Shown here piece by piece: positions 34,129-43,520 of a stretch of DNA of 59,052 nt (the stretch's first letter is position 1; each line of letters begins with the position of its first letter). The stretch covers positions 1-59,052 of the forward strand of contig DASPRQ010000015.1 in the NCBI GenBank assembly GCA_035624355.1, read 5' to 3'. The notes under the pieces were generated by a model. It saw only the letters and a program-made list of their open reading frames with translations. It had not been told where the DNA came from and searched no databases. The DNA is from Usitatibacter sp035624355. GTDB lineage: Bacteria; Pseudomonadota; Gammaproteobacteria; Burkholderiales; Usitatibacteraceae. The position numbers and the translations under genes are program-made.

Positions 34129-35349
34129 CTACTGGTAGCGCAGCGCCTCGATCGGCTTCAGCGTCGCGGCCTTGCGCGCCGGATAGAAGCCGAAGAACAC
34201 GCCCACCGCGGCGGCCACGCCGAAGGCGAGCAGCACCGCCGTCCCGGTGATGACCACCGCGATCTTCGCGACGAGGTTCGCCATCACCGCGGCGCCGATG
34301 CCCAGCACGACGCCGATCACGCAGCCGATGAGCGAGAGGATCATCGCCTCGAGCAGGAACTGCGCGAGGATGTCGCGCTTGCGCGCTCCGATCGCGACGC
34401 GGATGCCGATCTCGCGCGTGCGCTCGGTCACCGACACCAGCATGATGTTCATGATCCCGATGCCGCCCACGAGCAGCGACACCGACGCGATCGCCCCGAG
34501 CATGATCGACATCACGCGTGCGGTCTGCGCCGCCGCGTCGGCGAGCGCCGTGAGGTTGCGGACGTCGAAGTCGTTGTCGGCCCGCTCGGGCAGGTGGTGC
34601 CGCTGGCGCAGGAGCTCGGTCATCTCGCGCTGGGCCGCGGGCATGGCCGCCGCGGAGACGGCCTGGGCCATGATGAAGCGCACGCTTCCCGGGAACTGGC
34701 TGCCGAAGACCTTGCGCTGCGCGGTGGTCACGGGGATGAGCACGGTGTCGTCCTGGTCGCGCCCGTCGAGGCTCTGCCCCTTCGGGGCGAGCACGCCGAT
34801 CACGGTGAAGGGGCTGCCCTTGATGCGGATCGTCTTGCCCACCGGGTCCTCGTCGCCGAAGAGGTTGGTCACGACGGTCCGGCCCAGCAGCGCCACGCGC
34901 GCCTGGGAGCGGACCTCGGCATTCGAGAACGCGTAGCCCGACTGGACCTGCCAATCGCGCACGTCGAGGTACGCCGGCGTCGTCCCCATCACCTGCGTGC
35001 TCCAGTTCGCCGGCCCGGCGACGAGCTGGGCGCTGCCGGGAGCCACGGGCGCCACCGCGGCGACGGACGGCAGCTCCGCGATCGCGTCCGCGTCGCCCGT
35101 CGTGAGCGTCGGGATCGCGCCCGAGCCGAGCCTCAAGCCCCCCGAGGTCGCCGATCCCGACAGGATGATGAACAGGTTGCTTCCCATCGACGCGATCGAC
35201 TGGTCCACGACGAACTGCGCCCCGCGCCCGATGGCGAGCATCATGATCACGGCGGCGACCCCGATCATCATCCCGAGCATCGTGAGGAAGCTGCGCAGGC
35301 GGTTCGCGCCCATCGCGCGCCACGCCTCGGCGAGCATCGCGCCGATCAC
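34129..35349 (-). CDS. MacB-type ABC transporter permease (FtsX-like)
   Basis: 406 residues. One N-terminal helix (RSFLTMLGMMIGVAAVIMML) is followed by a large periplasmic domain and three C-terminal helices with the FtsX signature SLLVGGIGIMNIMLVSVTERTREIGIRVAIGA, ending in FYPARKAATLKPIEALRY. It couples ATP hydrolysis to conformational change in the periplasm. Unlike canonical MacB, no ATPase is fused. The GTG start overlaps the ATPase stop (GTGA). Confidence 0.93.
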   Translation of the reverse strand: MIGAMLAEAWRAMGANRLRSFLTMLGMMIGVAAVIMMLAIGRGAQFVVDQSIASMGSNLFIILSGSATSGGLRLGSGAIPTLTTGDADAIAELPSVAAVAPVAPGSAQLVAGPANWSTQVMGTTPAYLDVRDWQVQSGYAFSNAEVRSQARVALLGRTVVTNLFGDEDPVGKTIRIKGSPFTVIGVLAPKGQSLDGRDQDDTVLIPVTTAQRKVFGSQFPGSVRFIMAQAVSAAAMPAAQREMTELLRQRHHLPERADNDFDVRNLTALADAAAQTARVMSIMLGAIASVSLLVGGIGIMNIMLVSVTERTREIGIRVAIGARKRDILAQFLLEAMILSLIGCVIGVVLGIGAAVMANLVAKIAVVITGTAVLLAFGVAAAVGVFFGFYPARKAATLKPIEALRYQ

Positions 35350-36065
35350 GACTCCACCCCCGCGATCGCGGTGCCGCTCACCGCGCCGTCGTGCGTGATC
35401 CGGCCGTCCCTGAACCGCACCAGGCGCTTCGCGTAGGTCGCGATGTCGGCCTCGTGGGTGACGAGGACGATGGTGATGCCGTTTTCGTTGAGGCGCCTGA
35501 ACACGTCCATCACCTCGTGGCTCGTCTTCATGTCGAGGTTGCCCGTCGGCTCGTCGGCGAGGATGAGCCGGGGATCGCAGGCGAGCGCGCGGGCGATCGC
35601 CACGCGCTGCTGCTGGCCTCCCGAGATCTGGCTCGGGGCATAGCGCCCGAACTGCGCGAGCCCCACCTGGGCGAGCAGCTCCTCGGCCTTGCGCGCGCGC
35701 TCGCGGCGCTCGAGGCCGGCGTAGATGAGGGGCAGCGCCACGTTCTCCGCCACGGTTGCGCGCGGCAGGAGGTTGAAGCCCTGGAAGACGAAGCCGATCA
35801 CCTTGTTGCGCAGGCGCGCGAGCTGGTCCGCGTCGAGCGTGTCCACGTCCTCGCCGTCGAGGAAGTACTTGCCCGAGCTCGGCAGGTCGAGGCACCCGAG
35901 GATGTTCATGAAGGTCGACTTGCCCGACCCCGAGGGGCCCATGATCGCCACGAACTCCGAGCGCCGGACGACGAGGTTCACGTCGTTGAGCACCGGCACG
36001 GCCCCCGCCTCCGTCTCGTATTGCTTGTGGAGGTGCTCGATGCGGATGAGAGGGGCATCGGCCAT
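35346..36065 (-). CDS. MacB/LolD-type ABC transporter ATPase
   Basis: 239 residues. Walker A GPSGSGKST, the Q-loop FVFQGFNLL, the signature SGGQQQRVAIARAL, Walker B LILADEPTGNLD and the H-loop THEAD are all present. It powers the adjacent permease. The ATG overlaps the stop of the upstream membrane fusion protein by one base. Split ATPase and permease genes are as in LolCDE and YknYZ rather than fused MacB. Confidence 0.95.
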   Translation of the reverse strand: MADAPLIRIEHLHKQYETEAGAVPVLNDVNLVVRRSEFVAIMGPSGSGKSTFMNILGCLDLPSSGKYFLDGEDVDTLDADQLARLRNKVIGFVFQGFNLLPRATVAENVALPLIYAGLERRERARKAEELLAQVGLAQFGRYAPSQISGGQQQRVAIARALACDPRLILADEPTGNLDMKTSHEVMDVFRRLNENGITIVLVTHEADIATYAKRLVRFRDGRITHDGAVSGTAIAGVES

Positions 36066-37237
36066 CAGAACATCCGCATGCGCAGCGTGCTCGTGCTCTG
36101 CGGCGCGGCCTCCTCGGCCGTGCCGATGACCACCTGGTCGCCGTCCTTGAGCTCGGGGCTCGCGATCTGCGTGCGGTGGCCGTCGCCGATCCCCACCTCG
36201 ACCGCGACCGCGCGCGGCTGGCCCTTGGGGTCGAGCACGTAGACGGTCCCGGCGGAGGCCTTCTCCGCGGGGGCGCCGGGCCGCGCGCGAGCCGTCTCCG
36301 CCGCGGCTCCCGGCGGGCGGAAGCGCAGGGCCGCGTTGGGGGCGAGGAGCACGCGGTTCGCCCGCGCCACGGTCACGTTCACGTAGGCGGTCATCCCCGG
36401 CATCAGGACCTCCTCGGGATTGTCCACGCCCACCACCACGTCGTAGGTCACCACGTTCTGCACCGTCGTCGCGTTCAGGCGCACCTGGCTCACCTTCGCG
36501 TTGAAGGTGCGGTCCGGAAAGGCGTCCACCGTGAAGCGCACCGGCTGCCCCACCTTGATCCGGCCGACGTCGGCTTCGGCGAAGCTCGAATCGATCTGCA
36601 TCTTGCGCAGGTCCTGCGCGATCTGGAAGAGCGTCGGGGTCTGGAAGCTCGCCGCGACGGTCTGCCCGAGGTCGACCGCGCGGTTCACGACGACGCCGGA
36701 GACGGGCGAGCGGATCACGGTGTAGCCGAGGTTCGTGCGGTCCTTGCCGAGCGTGGCCGTGGCCTGCGCGACCTGCGCCTCGGCCGACTTGCGCGCCTCG
36801 ACGGCGGCGTCGAAATCCTGGCGCGAGATGTATTCCTGCTCGATGAGCTCCTGGGCGCGCTTCTCGTTCGACCGGGCGAGGTCGAGGGACGCGCGGGCGT
36901 TCGCGAGCGCGGCCTCGTCCTGGTGGACCTGCGCCTGGAGAAGCGCCGGATCGAGCTCGAGCAGCACCTGGCCCTGCTTCACCCGGTCGTTGAAGTCCGC
37001 TTGCAGCTTCATCACGGTGCCGGAGACCTGCGTGCCCACGTTGACGAGCACGACCGGGTTGAGCGTCCCGTTCGCGGACACGGTCTGCACCACGTCCCCC
37101 GTCTTGAGCGCGGCGAGCTGGTATCTCGCGGCGGTCGAGGGGCTGCCGATCGTCCATGCGACGATCCCGGCCCCCACGACGAGGATCGCGACGGCGGCGA
37201 GCAGGATGGGATGGGCGAGGAGCCTGCGGACGTTCAT
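36065..37237 (-). CDS. MacA-type periplasmic adaptor (membrane fusion protein)
   Basis: 390 residues. One N-terminal helix is followed by GTVMKLQADFNDRVKQGQVLLELD (lipoyl half), a coiled-coil hairpin around EEAALANARASLDLARSNEKRAQELIEQEYISRQ, the second lipoyl half YTVIRSPVSGVVVNR and beta-barrel domains. It links the inner-membrane ABC unit to the outer-membrane channel encoded just upstream. The start overlaps the stop of the TolC-like gene (ATGA). Confidence 0.92.
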   Translation of the reverse strand: MNVRRLLAHPILLAAVAILVVGAGIVAWTIGSPSTAARYQLAALKTGDVVQTVSANGTLNPVVLVNVGTQVSGTVMKLQADFNDRVKQGQVLLELDPALLQAQVHQDEAALANARASLDLARSNEKRAQELIEQEYISRQDFDAAVEARKSAEAQVAQATATLGKDRTNLGYTVIRSPVSGVVVNRAVDLGQTVAASFQTPTLFQIAQDLRKMQIDSSFAEADVGRIKVGQPVRFTVDAFPDRTFNAKVSQVRLNATTVQNVVTYDVVVGVDNPEEVLMPGMTAYVNVTVARANRVLLAPNAALRFRPPGAAAETARARPGAPAEKASAGTVYVLDPKGQPRAVAVEVGIGDGHRTQIASPELKDGDQVVIGTAEEAAPQSTSTLRMRMF

Positions 37238-38679
37238 GGGGTCGTTCCCGGCCGCGCCTCGAGCGACGTCGCGCGGGCGAAGTCCAGCTGACCGAGGGCC
37301 TGCGCGAGGTCCGCGCGCAGCACGAACCAGTTGTAGCGCGCCTGGATCTCCTGCAGGCGCGCGTTGGCGAGCGAGGCCTGCGCCGTGAGCGCGTCGAGGA
37401 GCGTTCCGGCGCCGGCCTTGTAGCGGCCCAGCGCGACCTGGGCGGCGGCCTGCGCGCTCGCGACGAGGTCCGCGGAGGAGCGCACCGCCTGCGTGCCGGT
37501 GTCGAGGTTGTAGTAGGCCTGCCAGACGTCGAGGGCCACCTGCGAGGAGGCGTTGTCGCGCTGCGCCTTCTGGCTCTCGAGCTGCGCCTGCGCCGAGCGC
37601 ACGCGGTAGGTCGTCTCGAAGCCGCTGAACAGCGGCACGGTGAGCTGCAGGCCGATGGTGCCGGTGCCCAGCGACGGCGTGATGCTCGTGTCGGTGGAGC
37701 CGGCGTTCGCCACCACCGAGACGGTGGGCCATCCCGAGGCTCGCGCCGCGCGCACCGCCGCGCCGGCCGCCTCGACCTGCGCCTGGGTCGCCGCGAGGTC
37801 CGGGCGGCGCTCGCGCGCGGCCGCGATCAGCTTGCCGAGGTCGGCCTCGAACCCGCGGCCCGCGGCGCTCGTGGCCGGAGCGCGGTAGTCGAAGCGCCGG
37901 TCGGCGTCCTCGCCCATGACGTTCGCCATCGTGCCCTCGGCGACCTTCGCGGCGCCCTGCGCCTGGATGCGGTTGAGCACGGCCTGGGAGTACGCGGTCT
38001 GCGCGAGGAGCTTGTCGGCCGGCGTCGCGGTTCCCGCGTCGTAGCGCGCCGTCGCCGCCTTGAGGCTTTCCTGCGCGGCCTTCTCCGCCTCCTGGGTGGC
38101 GGACACCGCCTCGCGCAGGCCGAAGAGCTGGTAGTAGGCCTGGAGCGCCGAGAGGATGGTCTTCTGGAGCGTCGCGTCCTGGGCGTAGGCCGCGGAGGTC
38201 GCCGTCTGCAGCGCCTCGTCGAGGGTCGCGTCGCGCGCGCCGAAGTCGAAGAGCACGTAGCCCACGTTCACGTCGCCGTTCGTCTCGCGGTAGCTGCCCG
38301 TCAGCGAGGAAGGCCCCCCGCCGTGGGCGCTCACGTGATCGATCGCGCCGGAGGCCGTGACCGAAGGAAGGAACGCGGACTTCGCGATCCCCACCTGCGC
38401 CGCCTGCGCGAGCGCGCTCGCCCACGCCACGCGCGTCTGCGGATTGTTGCAGAGCGCGCGGCTCACGACGTCGGCGAGCGAAAGCTCCATGGAGGCGTCG
38501 ACCCGCGCGGCGCACGACGGGGCCGCGTATCCGGGGTGCACGCTCTGCGCCGGCGAGGGCGCCGCGAGCGAGCGGGTCCCGAAGGGATCGCGGCCTTCGT
38601 CCGCCGAGGCCCCCAGGGACGGCACGAACCAAGCCGCGAGCGCGGCGGCGAGCACCAGCGGGCGGGCCCGTGCGCGCAT
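37234..38679 (-). CDS. TolC-family outer membrane efflux protein
   Basis: About 481 residues. A signal peptide (RPLVLAAALAAWFVPSLGASA) and two tandem OEP repeats of beta-strands and long helices are visible (ALCNNPQTRVAWASALAQAAQVGIAKSAFLPSVTASG and the later LYKAGAGTLLDALTAQASLANARLQEIQ). It forms the trimeric exit duct of a tripartite exporter. The chosen ATG has GGAGGGGG upstream; starts up to 20 codons earlier are possible. It is the first gene of the operon; an FNR-like palindrome lies about 90 bp upstream. Confidence 0.9.
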   Translation of the reverse strand: MRARARPLVLAAALAAWFVPSLGASADEGRDPFGTRSLAAPSPAQSVHPGYAAPSCAARVDASMELSLADVVSRALCNNPQTRVAWASALAQAAQVGIAKSAFLPSVTASGAIDHVSAHGGGPSSLTGSYRETNGDVNVGYVLFDFGARDATLDEALQTATSAAYAQDATLQKTILSALQAYYQLFGLREAVSATQEAEKAAQESLKAATARYDAGTATPADKLLAQTAYSQAVLNRIQAQGAAKVAEGTMANVMGEDADRRFDYRAPATSAAGRGFEADLGKLIAAARERRPDLAATQAQVEAAGAAVRAARASGWPTVSVVANAGSTDTSITPSLGTGTIGLQLTVPLFSGFETTYRVRSAQAQLESQKAQRDNASSQVALDVWQAYYNLDTGTQAVRSSADLVASAQAAAQVALGRYKAGAGTLLDALTAQASLANARLQEIQARYNWFVLRADLAQALGQLDFARATSLEARPGTTP

Positions 38680-38765
38680 GCCGCCCCCGCGCCCCCTCCG
38701 CCGATCGGCCTTCATCTCCCGTCCGGAAACCATGCCCAATGGTCGCTCGGCGCCGCCGCCGGGAG

Positions 38766-38779
38766 GTGATCTCGATCAA
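38766..38779. promoter_or_regulatory. FNR-like palindrome in divergent region
   Basis: GTGATCTCGATCAA matches TTGAT-N4-ATCAA at 9 of 10 positions. It lies between the leftward TolC-MacA-MacB operon and the rightward PPK2 gene. No convincing -10 is placed at the class II distance on either side. Confidence 0.5.
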
Positions 38780-38930
38780 ACGGGGAGCGCCTCCAAAGGG
38801 CCGCGCCGGGGCTCCCTTTGTGTGAATTTGTGTCGGGCGGCACCACTCCAAGGAGCGTGGGGGACGTCCCGCAGGCCCGCGCGCTAGAATCCTTCGCACC
38901 GACGCCGGGAGAGGAAATCGGAGGCCCGAA

Positions 38931-39764
38931 GTGAGCGATCTCGATCGGTTCCGCGTGAAGCCCGGAAGCAAGCTCGCGCTCAAGGACTTCGACCCCGGCT
39001 TCAAGGACCGCCACGAGGAGCACAAGGAGGCGCTCGAGGAGATCGAGCGCTGCCAGCAGAGGCTGCGCGCGCTTCAGGACCTGCTCTACGCCGAGCGGCG
39101 CCATTCCCTCCTCGTGTGCCTCCAGGCGATGGACACCGGCGGCAAGGACGGGACGATCAACCACGTCCTCGCCGCGATGAATCCGCAGGGATGCCGGGTG
39201 GTCCCATTCCGGCAGCCCTCGGCGGAGGAGGCCGCGCACGACTTCCTGTGGCGCGTGCACCGGGGCACGCCGGCGCGCGGCGAGGTCGCGATCTTCAACC
39301 GCTCCCACTACGAGGACGTGCTGATCGTACGGGTGCATAACCTGGTGCCGAAGGAGGTCTGGTCGCGCCGCTACGAGCGCATCAACGCTTTCGAGAAGGG
39401 CCTCGCCGAGAACGACACGCGCATCCTCAAGTTCTTCCTGCACATCTCGAAGGAAGAGCAGCTCGCGCGCTTCCGGGAGCGCCTCGAAGACCCGACCAAG
39501 CAGTGGAAGATCAGCGAGGCCGACTACGCGGAGCGCAAGTACTGGGACGACTACGTCGCCGCGTACGAGGAGGCGCTCGCGCGCTGCAGCACCGAGCACG
39601 CACCCTGGTATGTGATTCCCTCGAACCACAAGTGGTTCCGCAACCTCACCGTCGCGCGCATCATCGTCGAGCACCTGGAGGCGCTCGGGATGGGCTACCC
39701 GAAGCCGACGGTGGACCTCGAGCACATCCGCCGCGAGTACCACCAGGCGGCGAAGCAGGCATAG
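38931..39764 (+). CDS. polyphosphate kinase 2 family protein
   Basis: 277 residues. The PPK2 Walker A variant LQAMDTGGKDGTI, the lid/Walker B region FNRSHYEDVLIVRVHNL and the RRYERINAFEKGL...FFLHISKEEQLARF...WKISEADYAER...WYVIPSNHKWFRN chain match the family. It transfers phosphate between polyphosphate and nucleoside di- or monophosphates; the class cannot be assigned safely. The start is GTG behind GGAGG. Confidence 0.94.
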   Translation: MSDLDRFRVKPGSKLALKDFDPGFKDRHEEHKEALEEIERCQQRLRALQDLLYAERRHSLLVCLQAMDTGGKDGTINHVLAAMNPQGCRVVPFRQPSAEEAAHDFLWRVHRGTPARGEVAIFNRSHYEDVLIVRVHNLVPKEVWSRRYERINAFEKGLAENDTRILKFFLHISKEEQLARFRERLEDPTKQWKISEADYAERKYWDDYVAAYEEALARCSTEHAPWYVIPSNHKWFRNLTVARIIVEHLEALGMGYPKPTVDLEHIRREYHQAAKQA

Positions 39765-39836
39765 GGAAACCCGGGCGGGGCGCCCCGGGGAATCTCGCGC
39801 GCCCGTCCGCGGTCGAACCCCTGGAGGACCCCCGCC

Positions 39837-41048
39837 ATGTTCAACGGATTGCGCCTCGGCAGGATCGCCGGCATCGACATCGTGATGGACTGGAGCCTGC
39901 TCATCATCTTCTTCCTCATCGCCTTGAGCCTGGGAGCGGGCCTCTTCCCGGCCTGGCACCCGGACTGGAGCCCCGGGCTCGCGTGGACGACGGCGCTCGC
40001 CGCCGCAGCGCTCTTCTTCGCCTCGGTCCTCGCGCACGAGCTCTCCCACGCCCTCGTCGGGCGCTCCTACGGCATCTCGATCCGGCGCATCACCCTCTTC
40101 ATCTTCGGCGGCATGGCGCACATGGAAGGCCAGCCGCGCACGTGGCGTGCGGAGCTCGCCATGGCGATCGTCGGCCCCATCACGAGCCTCGTGCTGGGGT
40201 TCGTGTTCCTGTGGATCGCCGGGGCGGTCGCGGGACCCGTGACGCTCGACATGGAGGAGCCCCGGCGGTACGTGGCCTCGCTGGGGGCCCTGCCCACGCT
40301 GCTCCTCTGGCTCGGGCCCATCAACATCCTTCTCGGGATCTTCAACCTCGTGCCCGGCTTTCCGCTCGACGGGGGGCGCGTGCTGCGCGCGATCCTGTGG
40401 GGCGCTACCGGCGACATGGTTCGCGCCACGCGCTGGGCCTCGCGCGGCGGGCAATTCGTCGCGTGGACGCTCATCGGGCTCGGATTCCTGATGATGCTCG
40501 GCCTGCGCGTGCCGTTCTTCGGCACCGGGCTCGTGGGCGGAATGTGGCTCGCCTTCATCGGCTGGTACCTCAACAACGCGGCGCTCGTGAGCTACCGGCA
40601 GCTGCTCGTGCGCGAGGCGCTCGAGGACGTCCCGGTCGAGCGCATCATGCAGACCCGGTTCGTGCGCATCGCGCCGGAGCTCTCCGTCGCGAGGCTCGTG
40701 GACGAGCACGTCATGGCGAGCGGCCAGCGCGCCTTCCCCGTCGAGCAGGACGGCCGCTTCGTGGGGATGGTGTCGCTGAGCGACATCCAGAAGCGGCCGC
40801 GTGCGAGCTGGGCCGAGACCCGCGTCGACCAGATCATGACGCCCGCCGCCTCGCTCGCGACCGTCTCGCCGCGGCAGGACGCGGCCGAGGCGGCCAACGA
40901 GATGGCCAGCCGCGACGTGAACCAGCTGCCGGTGGTCGACGGCACGCGCCTCATGGGCCTCCTGCGCCGCGAGGACGTGCTCAAGTGGCTCTCGCTGCAC
41001 AGCGGCGGAGGGCTCGCCGGCGGATCGGGGCTGATGCCCGCGGAGTGA
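39837..41048 (+). CDS. site-2 protease family intramembrane metalloprotease with CBS pair
   Basis: 403 residues. The zinc motif LAHELSHALVGR (His67, Glu68, His71) and the third ligand in GFPLDGGRVLRA lie in a six-helix membrane core (about 1-235). Two CBS domains follow (IMQTRFVRIAPELSVARLVDEHVM... and IMTPAASLATVSPRQD...NQLPVVDG). This is the Rip3/SpoIVFB-like group, which cleaves within membranes; the CBS pair could sense adenine nucleotides. It stands between PPK2 and the pentose phosphate operon; no substrate is evident. Confidence 0.93.
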   Translation: MFNGLRLGRIAGIDIVMDWSLLIIFFLIALSLGAGLFPAWHPDWSPGLAWTTALAAAALFFASVLAHELSHALVGRSYGISIRRITLFIFGGMAHMEGQPRTWRAELAMAIVGPITSLVLGFVFLWIAGAVAGPVTLDMEEPRRYVASLGALPTLLLWLGPINILLGIFNLVPGFPLDGGRVLRAILWGATGDMVRATRWASRGGQFVAWTLIGLGFLMMLGLRVPFFGTGLVGGMWLAFIGWYLNNAALVSYRQLLVREALEDVPVERIMQTRFVRIAPELSVARLVDEHVMASGQRAFPVEQDGRFVGMVSLSDIQKRPRASWAETRVDQIMTPAASLATVSPRQDAAEAANEMASRDVNQLPVVDGTRLMGLLRREDVLKWLSLHSGGGLAGGSGLMPAE

Positions 41049-41089
41049 GCGGCCAAGCCCGGCACAACCTCACAACTAAGGAGCGCGTC

Positions 41090-42109
41090 GTGGAGCTCGG
41101 AATGATCGGACTGGGCCGCATGGGCGCCAACATGGTCCGGCGCCTGCTGAAGGCGGGCCACCGTTGCGTGGTGTCCGACCGGTCGGCGCACGCGGTCGAG
41201 GAGCTCGCGAAGGCGAAGGCCGTGGGCGCAGCCTCGGCCGCGGACCTCGCGGGCAAGCTCGCCCGGCCGCGCGCGGTGTGGCTCATGGTTCCGGCCGCGG
41301 CGGTGGATGACACCATCGCCGAGCTCGTGCCCCACCTCGCGGAGGGCGACGCGATCGTGGACGGCGGGAACTCGTGGTACGTCGACGACATCCGCCGCGC
41401 GCGTGTGCTCGCCGGCCGCGGCATCCGCCATGTCGACGTGGGCACGAGCGGGGGCATCCGGGGCCTCGAGCGCGGCTACTGCATGATGATCGGCGGCGAC
41501 GAGGCGACGGTGCAGCGCCTCGACCCGATCTTCGCGAGCCTCTCCCCGGGCATGGGCGACATCGCCCGCACGCCGGGCCGCAGCGGCGCGCTCGCCACGG
41601 CCGAGCAGGGCTACCTGCGCTGCGGGGCGAACGGCGCCGGCCACTTCGTGAAGATGGTGCACAACGGGATCGAGTACGGGATCATGGCCGCCTACGCCGA
41701 GGGCCTGGGCGTGCTGCGCGGCGCGAACGTCGGCGCGCGGGCCGGCGCGGTCGACGCCGAGACCACGCCCCTTCGCGATCCCGAGCACTACCGGTACGCG
41801 CTCGACCTGCCCGACATCGCCGAGGTGTGGCGGCGCGGCAGCGTGATCTCCTCGTGGCTGCTCGACCTCACGGCCGCCGCGCTCCTCGCCGATCCGGAGC
41901 TCGACCGCTTCGAGGGACGCGTTTCCGATTCGGGCGAGGGACGCTGGACGATCGAGGCGGCGATCGACGAGGGCGTGCCGGTGCCGGTGCTCGCCACGGC
42001 GCTCTTCGAGCGCTTCAGCTCGCGCGGCTCGGCGGGCTTCCAGGACAAGCTGCTCTCGGCCATGCGCTACGAGTTCGGCGGGCACGTGGAAAGGCCCGCG
42101 GCCCGATAG
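41090..42109 (+). CDS. gnd: 6-phosphogluconate dehydrogenase (short, GntZ-like)
   Basis: 339 residues. GMIGLGRMGANMVRRLL is the cofactor motif, DGGNSWYVDDIRRA and HVDVGTSGGIRGLERGYCMMIGG line the substrate site, and GHFVKMVHNGIEYG holds the catalytic lysine. The length suits the short NAD-preferring or dual GntZ/Gnd form (about 300-340), not the 470-residue enzyme. It oxidatively decarboxylates 6-phosphogluconate to ribulose-5-phosphate. The start is GTG with AAGGAG upstream. It heads gnd-zwf-pgl. Confidence 0.94.
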   Translation: MELGMIGLGRMGANMVRRLLKAGHRCVVSDRSAHAVEELAKAKAVGAASAADLAGKLARPRAVWLMVPAAAVDDTIAELVPHLAEGDAIVDGGNSWYVDDIRRARVLAGRGIRHVDVGTSGGIRGLERGYCMMIGGDEATVQRLDPIFASLSPGMGDIARTPGRSGALATAEQGYLRCGANGAGHFVKMVHNGIEYGIMAAYAEGLGVLRGANVGARAGAVDAETTPLRDPEHYRYALDLPDIAEVWRRGSVISSWLLDLTAAALLADPELDRFEGRVSDSGEGRWTIEAAIDEGVPVPVLATALFERFSSRGSAGFQDKLLSAMRYEFGGHVERPAAR

Positions 42110-42134
42110 CGGGCCCGCCCGGGAGGAAGGAAGA

Positions 42135-43520
42135 ATGGACGAGCCGGGCTGCGACGCGCTGGTGCTCTTCGGCGCGACGGGCGACCTCGCCCACAGGAAG
42201 ATCTTTCCGTCGCTGCAGGCGATGGTCCGCCACGGCCATCTCGACGTGCCGGTGATCGGGGTGGCGAAGGCGGGCTGGACCCTCGAAGAGCTCAGGGCGC
42301 GCGCCCGCGACAGCGTGGGCAGGCACGGCGGCCTCGACCCGCCCGCGTTCGCGAAGCTCTCCGCCCTCCTGCGCTACGTGGACGGCGACTACGCCGAGGC
42401 GGCGACGTTCCAGGCGCTGCGCCGCGAGCTGGGGGAAGCCCGCCATCCCGTGCACTACCTCGCCATCCCGCCGGCGTTCTTCGGCAAGGTGGTCGAGCAG
42501 CTCGCCGCGGCGAATTGCACGCAGGGCGCGCGCATCGTGGTCGAGAAGCCGTTCGGTCGCGACCTCGCCTCGGCGCGCGTCCTCGACCGGATCCTGCTCT
42601 CCACCTTCGACGAGGAGCGCATCTTCCGCATCGACCATTACCTCGGCAAGCACCCGGTGCAGAACCTGGTGTTCTTCCGGTTCGCGAACGCCTTCCTCGA
42701 GTCGTTCTGGAACCGCCGCTTCGTGAAGAGCGTGCAGATCACGATGGCCGAGAGCTTCGGCGTGCAGGGGCGCGGCGCCTTCTACGACCAGATCGGCGCG
42801 GTCCGCGACGTGGTCCAGAACCACCTCTTCCAGGTGCTCGCGAACCTCGCGATGGAGCCCCCGGCCCGCATGGACGCCGAATCCGTGCGCGACGAGAAGG
42901 TGAAGGTGCTCAAGTCGATCGCGCCGGTCCGGACCGAAGACCTCGTCCGCGGCCAGTTCGAGGGCTACCACGCCGAGCCGGGCGTGGCGCCCGATTCGCG
43001 CACCGAGACCTTCGCGGCGCTCAAGCTCCAGATCGACTCGTGGCGCTGGGCGGGCGTGCCGTTCTTCATCCGCGCCGGAAAGTCGCTGCCGGTGACGTGC
43101 ACCGAGGTCACGGTCCGGCTGCACCGCGCACCGAGGATATTCCCCGATTGCCCGGGCGTGCCCAACCACGTCCGCTTCCGCATCAACCCGCAGACGACGA
43201 TCGCGCTCGGCGCGACCGTGATGGACGCCGACGACCGAATGGTGGGACAGAGCGTGGAGCTGCTCGCGAGCAGCGCGCCCGGCGCGGGGGAGACCGACGC
43301 CTACGAGCGGCTCCTCGTCGAGGCGATGGCGGGCGACCGCTCGCTCTTCGCGCGCGAGGATTACGTCGAGGAGGCGTGGCGCATCGTCGATCCCGTTCTA
43401 CGCGCCGGCACGCCCGTGTTCCCATACCGGCCCGGCACGTGGGGCCCGGAGGAAGTCGACCGCAACGTCCTGCCGCCCGGCGGCTGGCAGGAGCCGCGCG
43501 TCGCAGACGGCAAGGCGTGA
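42135..43520 (+). CDS. zwf: glucose-6-phosphate 1-dehydrogenase
   Basis: 461 residues. The N-terminal FGATGDLAHRKIFPSL is the cofactor-binding motif, EKPFGRDLASARVLD and RIDHYLGKHPVQN carry the catalytic His/Lys region, and QIGAVRDVVQNHLFQVL and PFFIRAGKSLPVTCTEV follow. It makes 6-phosphogluconolactone and NADPH. The stop overlaps the pgl start (GTGA), so the pair is coupled. Confidence 0.96.
   Translation: MDEPGCDALVLFGATGDLAHRKIFPSLQAMVRHGHLDVPVIGVAKAGWTLEELRARARDSVGRHGGLDPPAFAKLSALLRYVDGDYAEAATFQALRRELGEARHPVHYLAIPPAFFGKVVEQLAAANCTQGARIVVEKPFGRDLASARVLDRILLSTFDEERIFRIDHYLGKHPVQNLVFFRFANAFLESFWNRRFVKSVQITMAESFGVQGRGAFYDQIGAVRDVVQNHLFQVLANLAMEPPARMDAESVRDEKVKVLKSIAPVRTEDLVRGQFEGYHAEPGVAPDSRTETFAALKLQIDSWRWAGVPFFIRAGKSLPVTCTEVTVRLHRAPRIFPDCPGVPNHVRFRINPQTTIALGATVMDADDRMVGQSVELLASSAPGAGETDAYERLLVEAMAGDRSLFAREDYVEEAWRIVDPVLRAGTPVFPYRPGTWGPEEVDRNVLPPGGWQEPRVADGKA

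Noticed and set aside
39765..39800. GC-rich palindrome after the PPK2 gene as a terminator
   Set aside because: GGGGCGCCCC is palindromic but no T-run follows; in this composition such strings are frequent.
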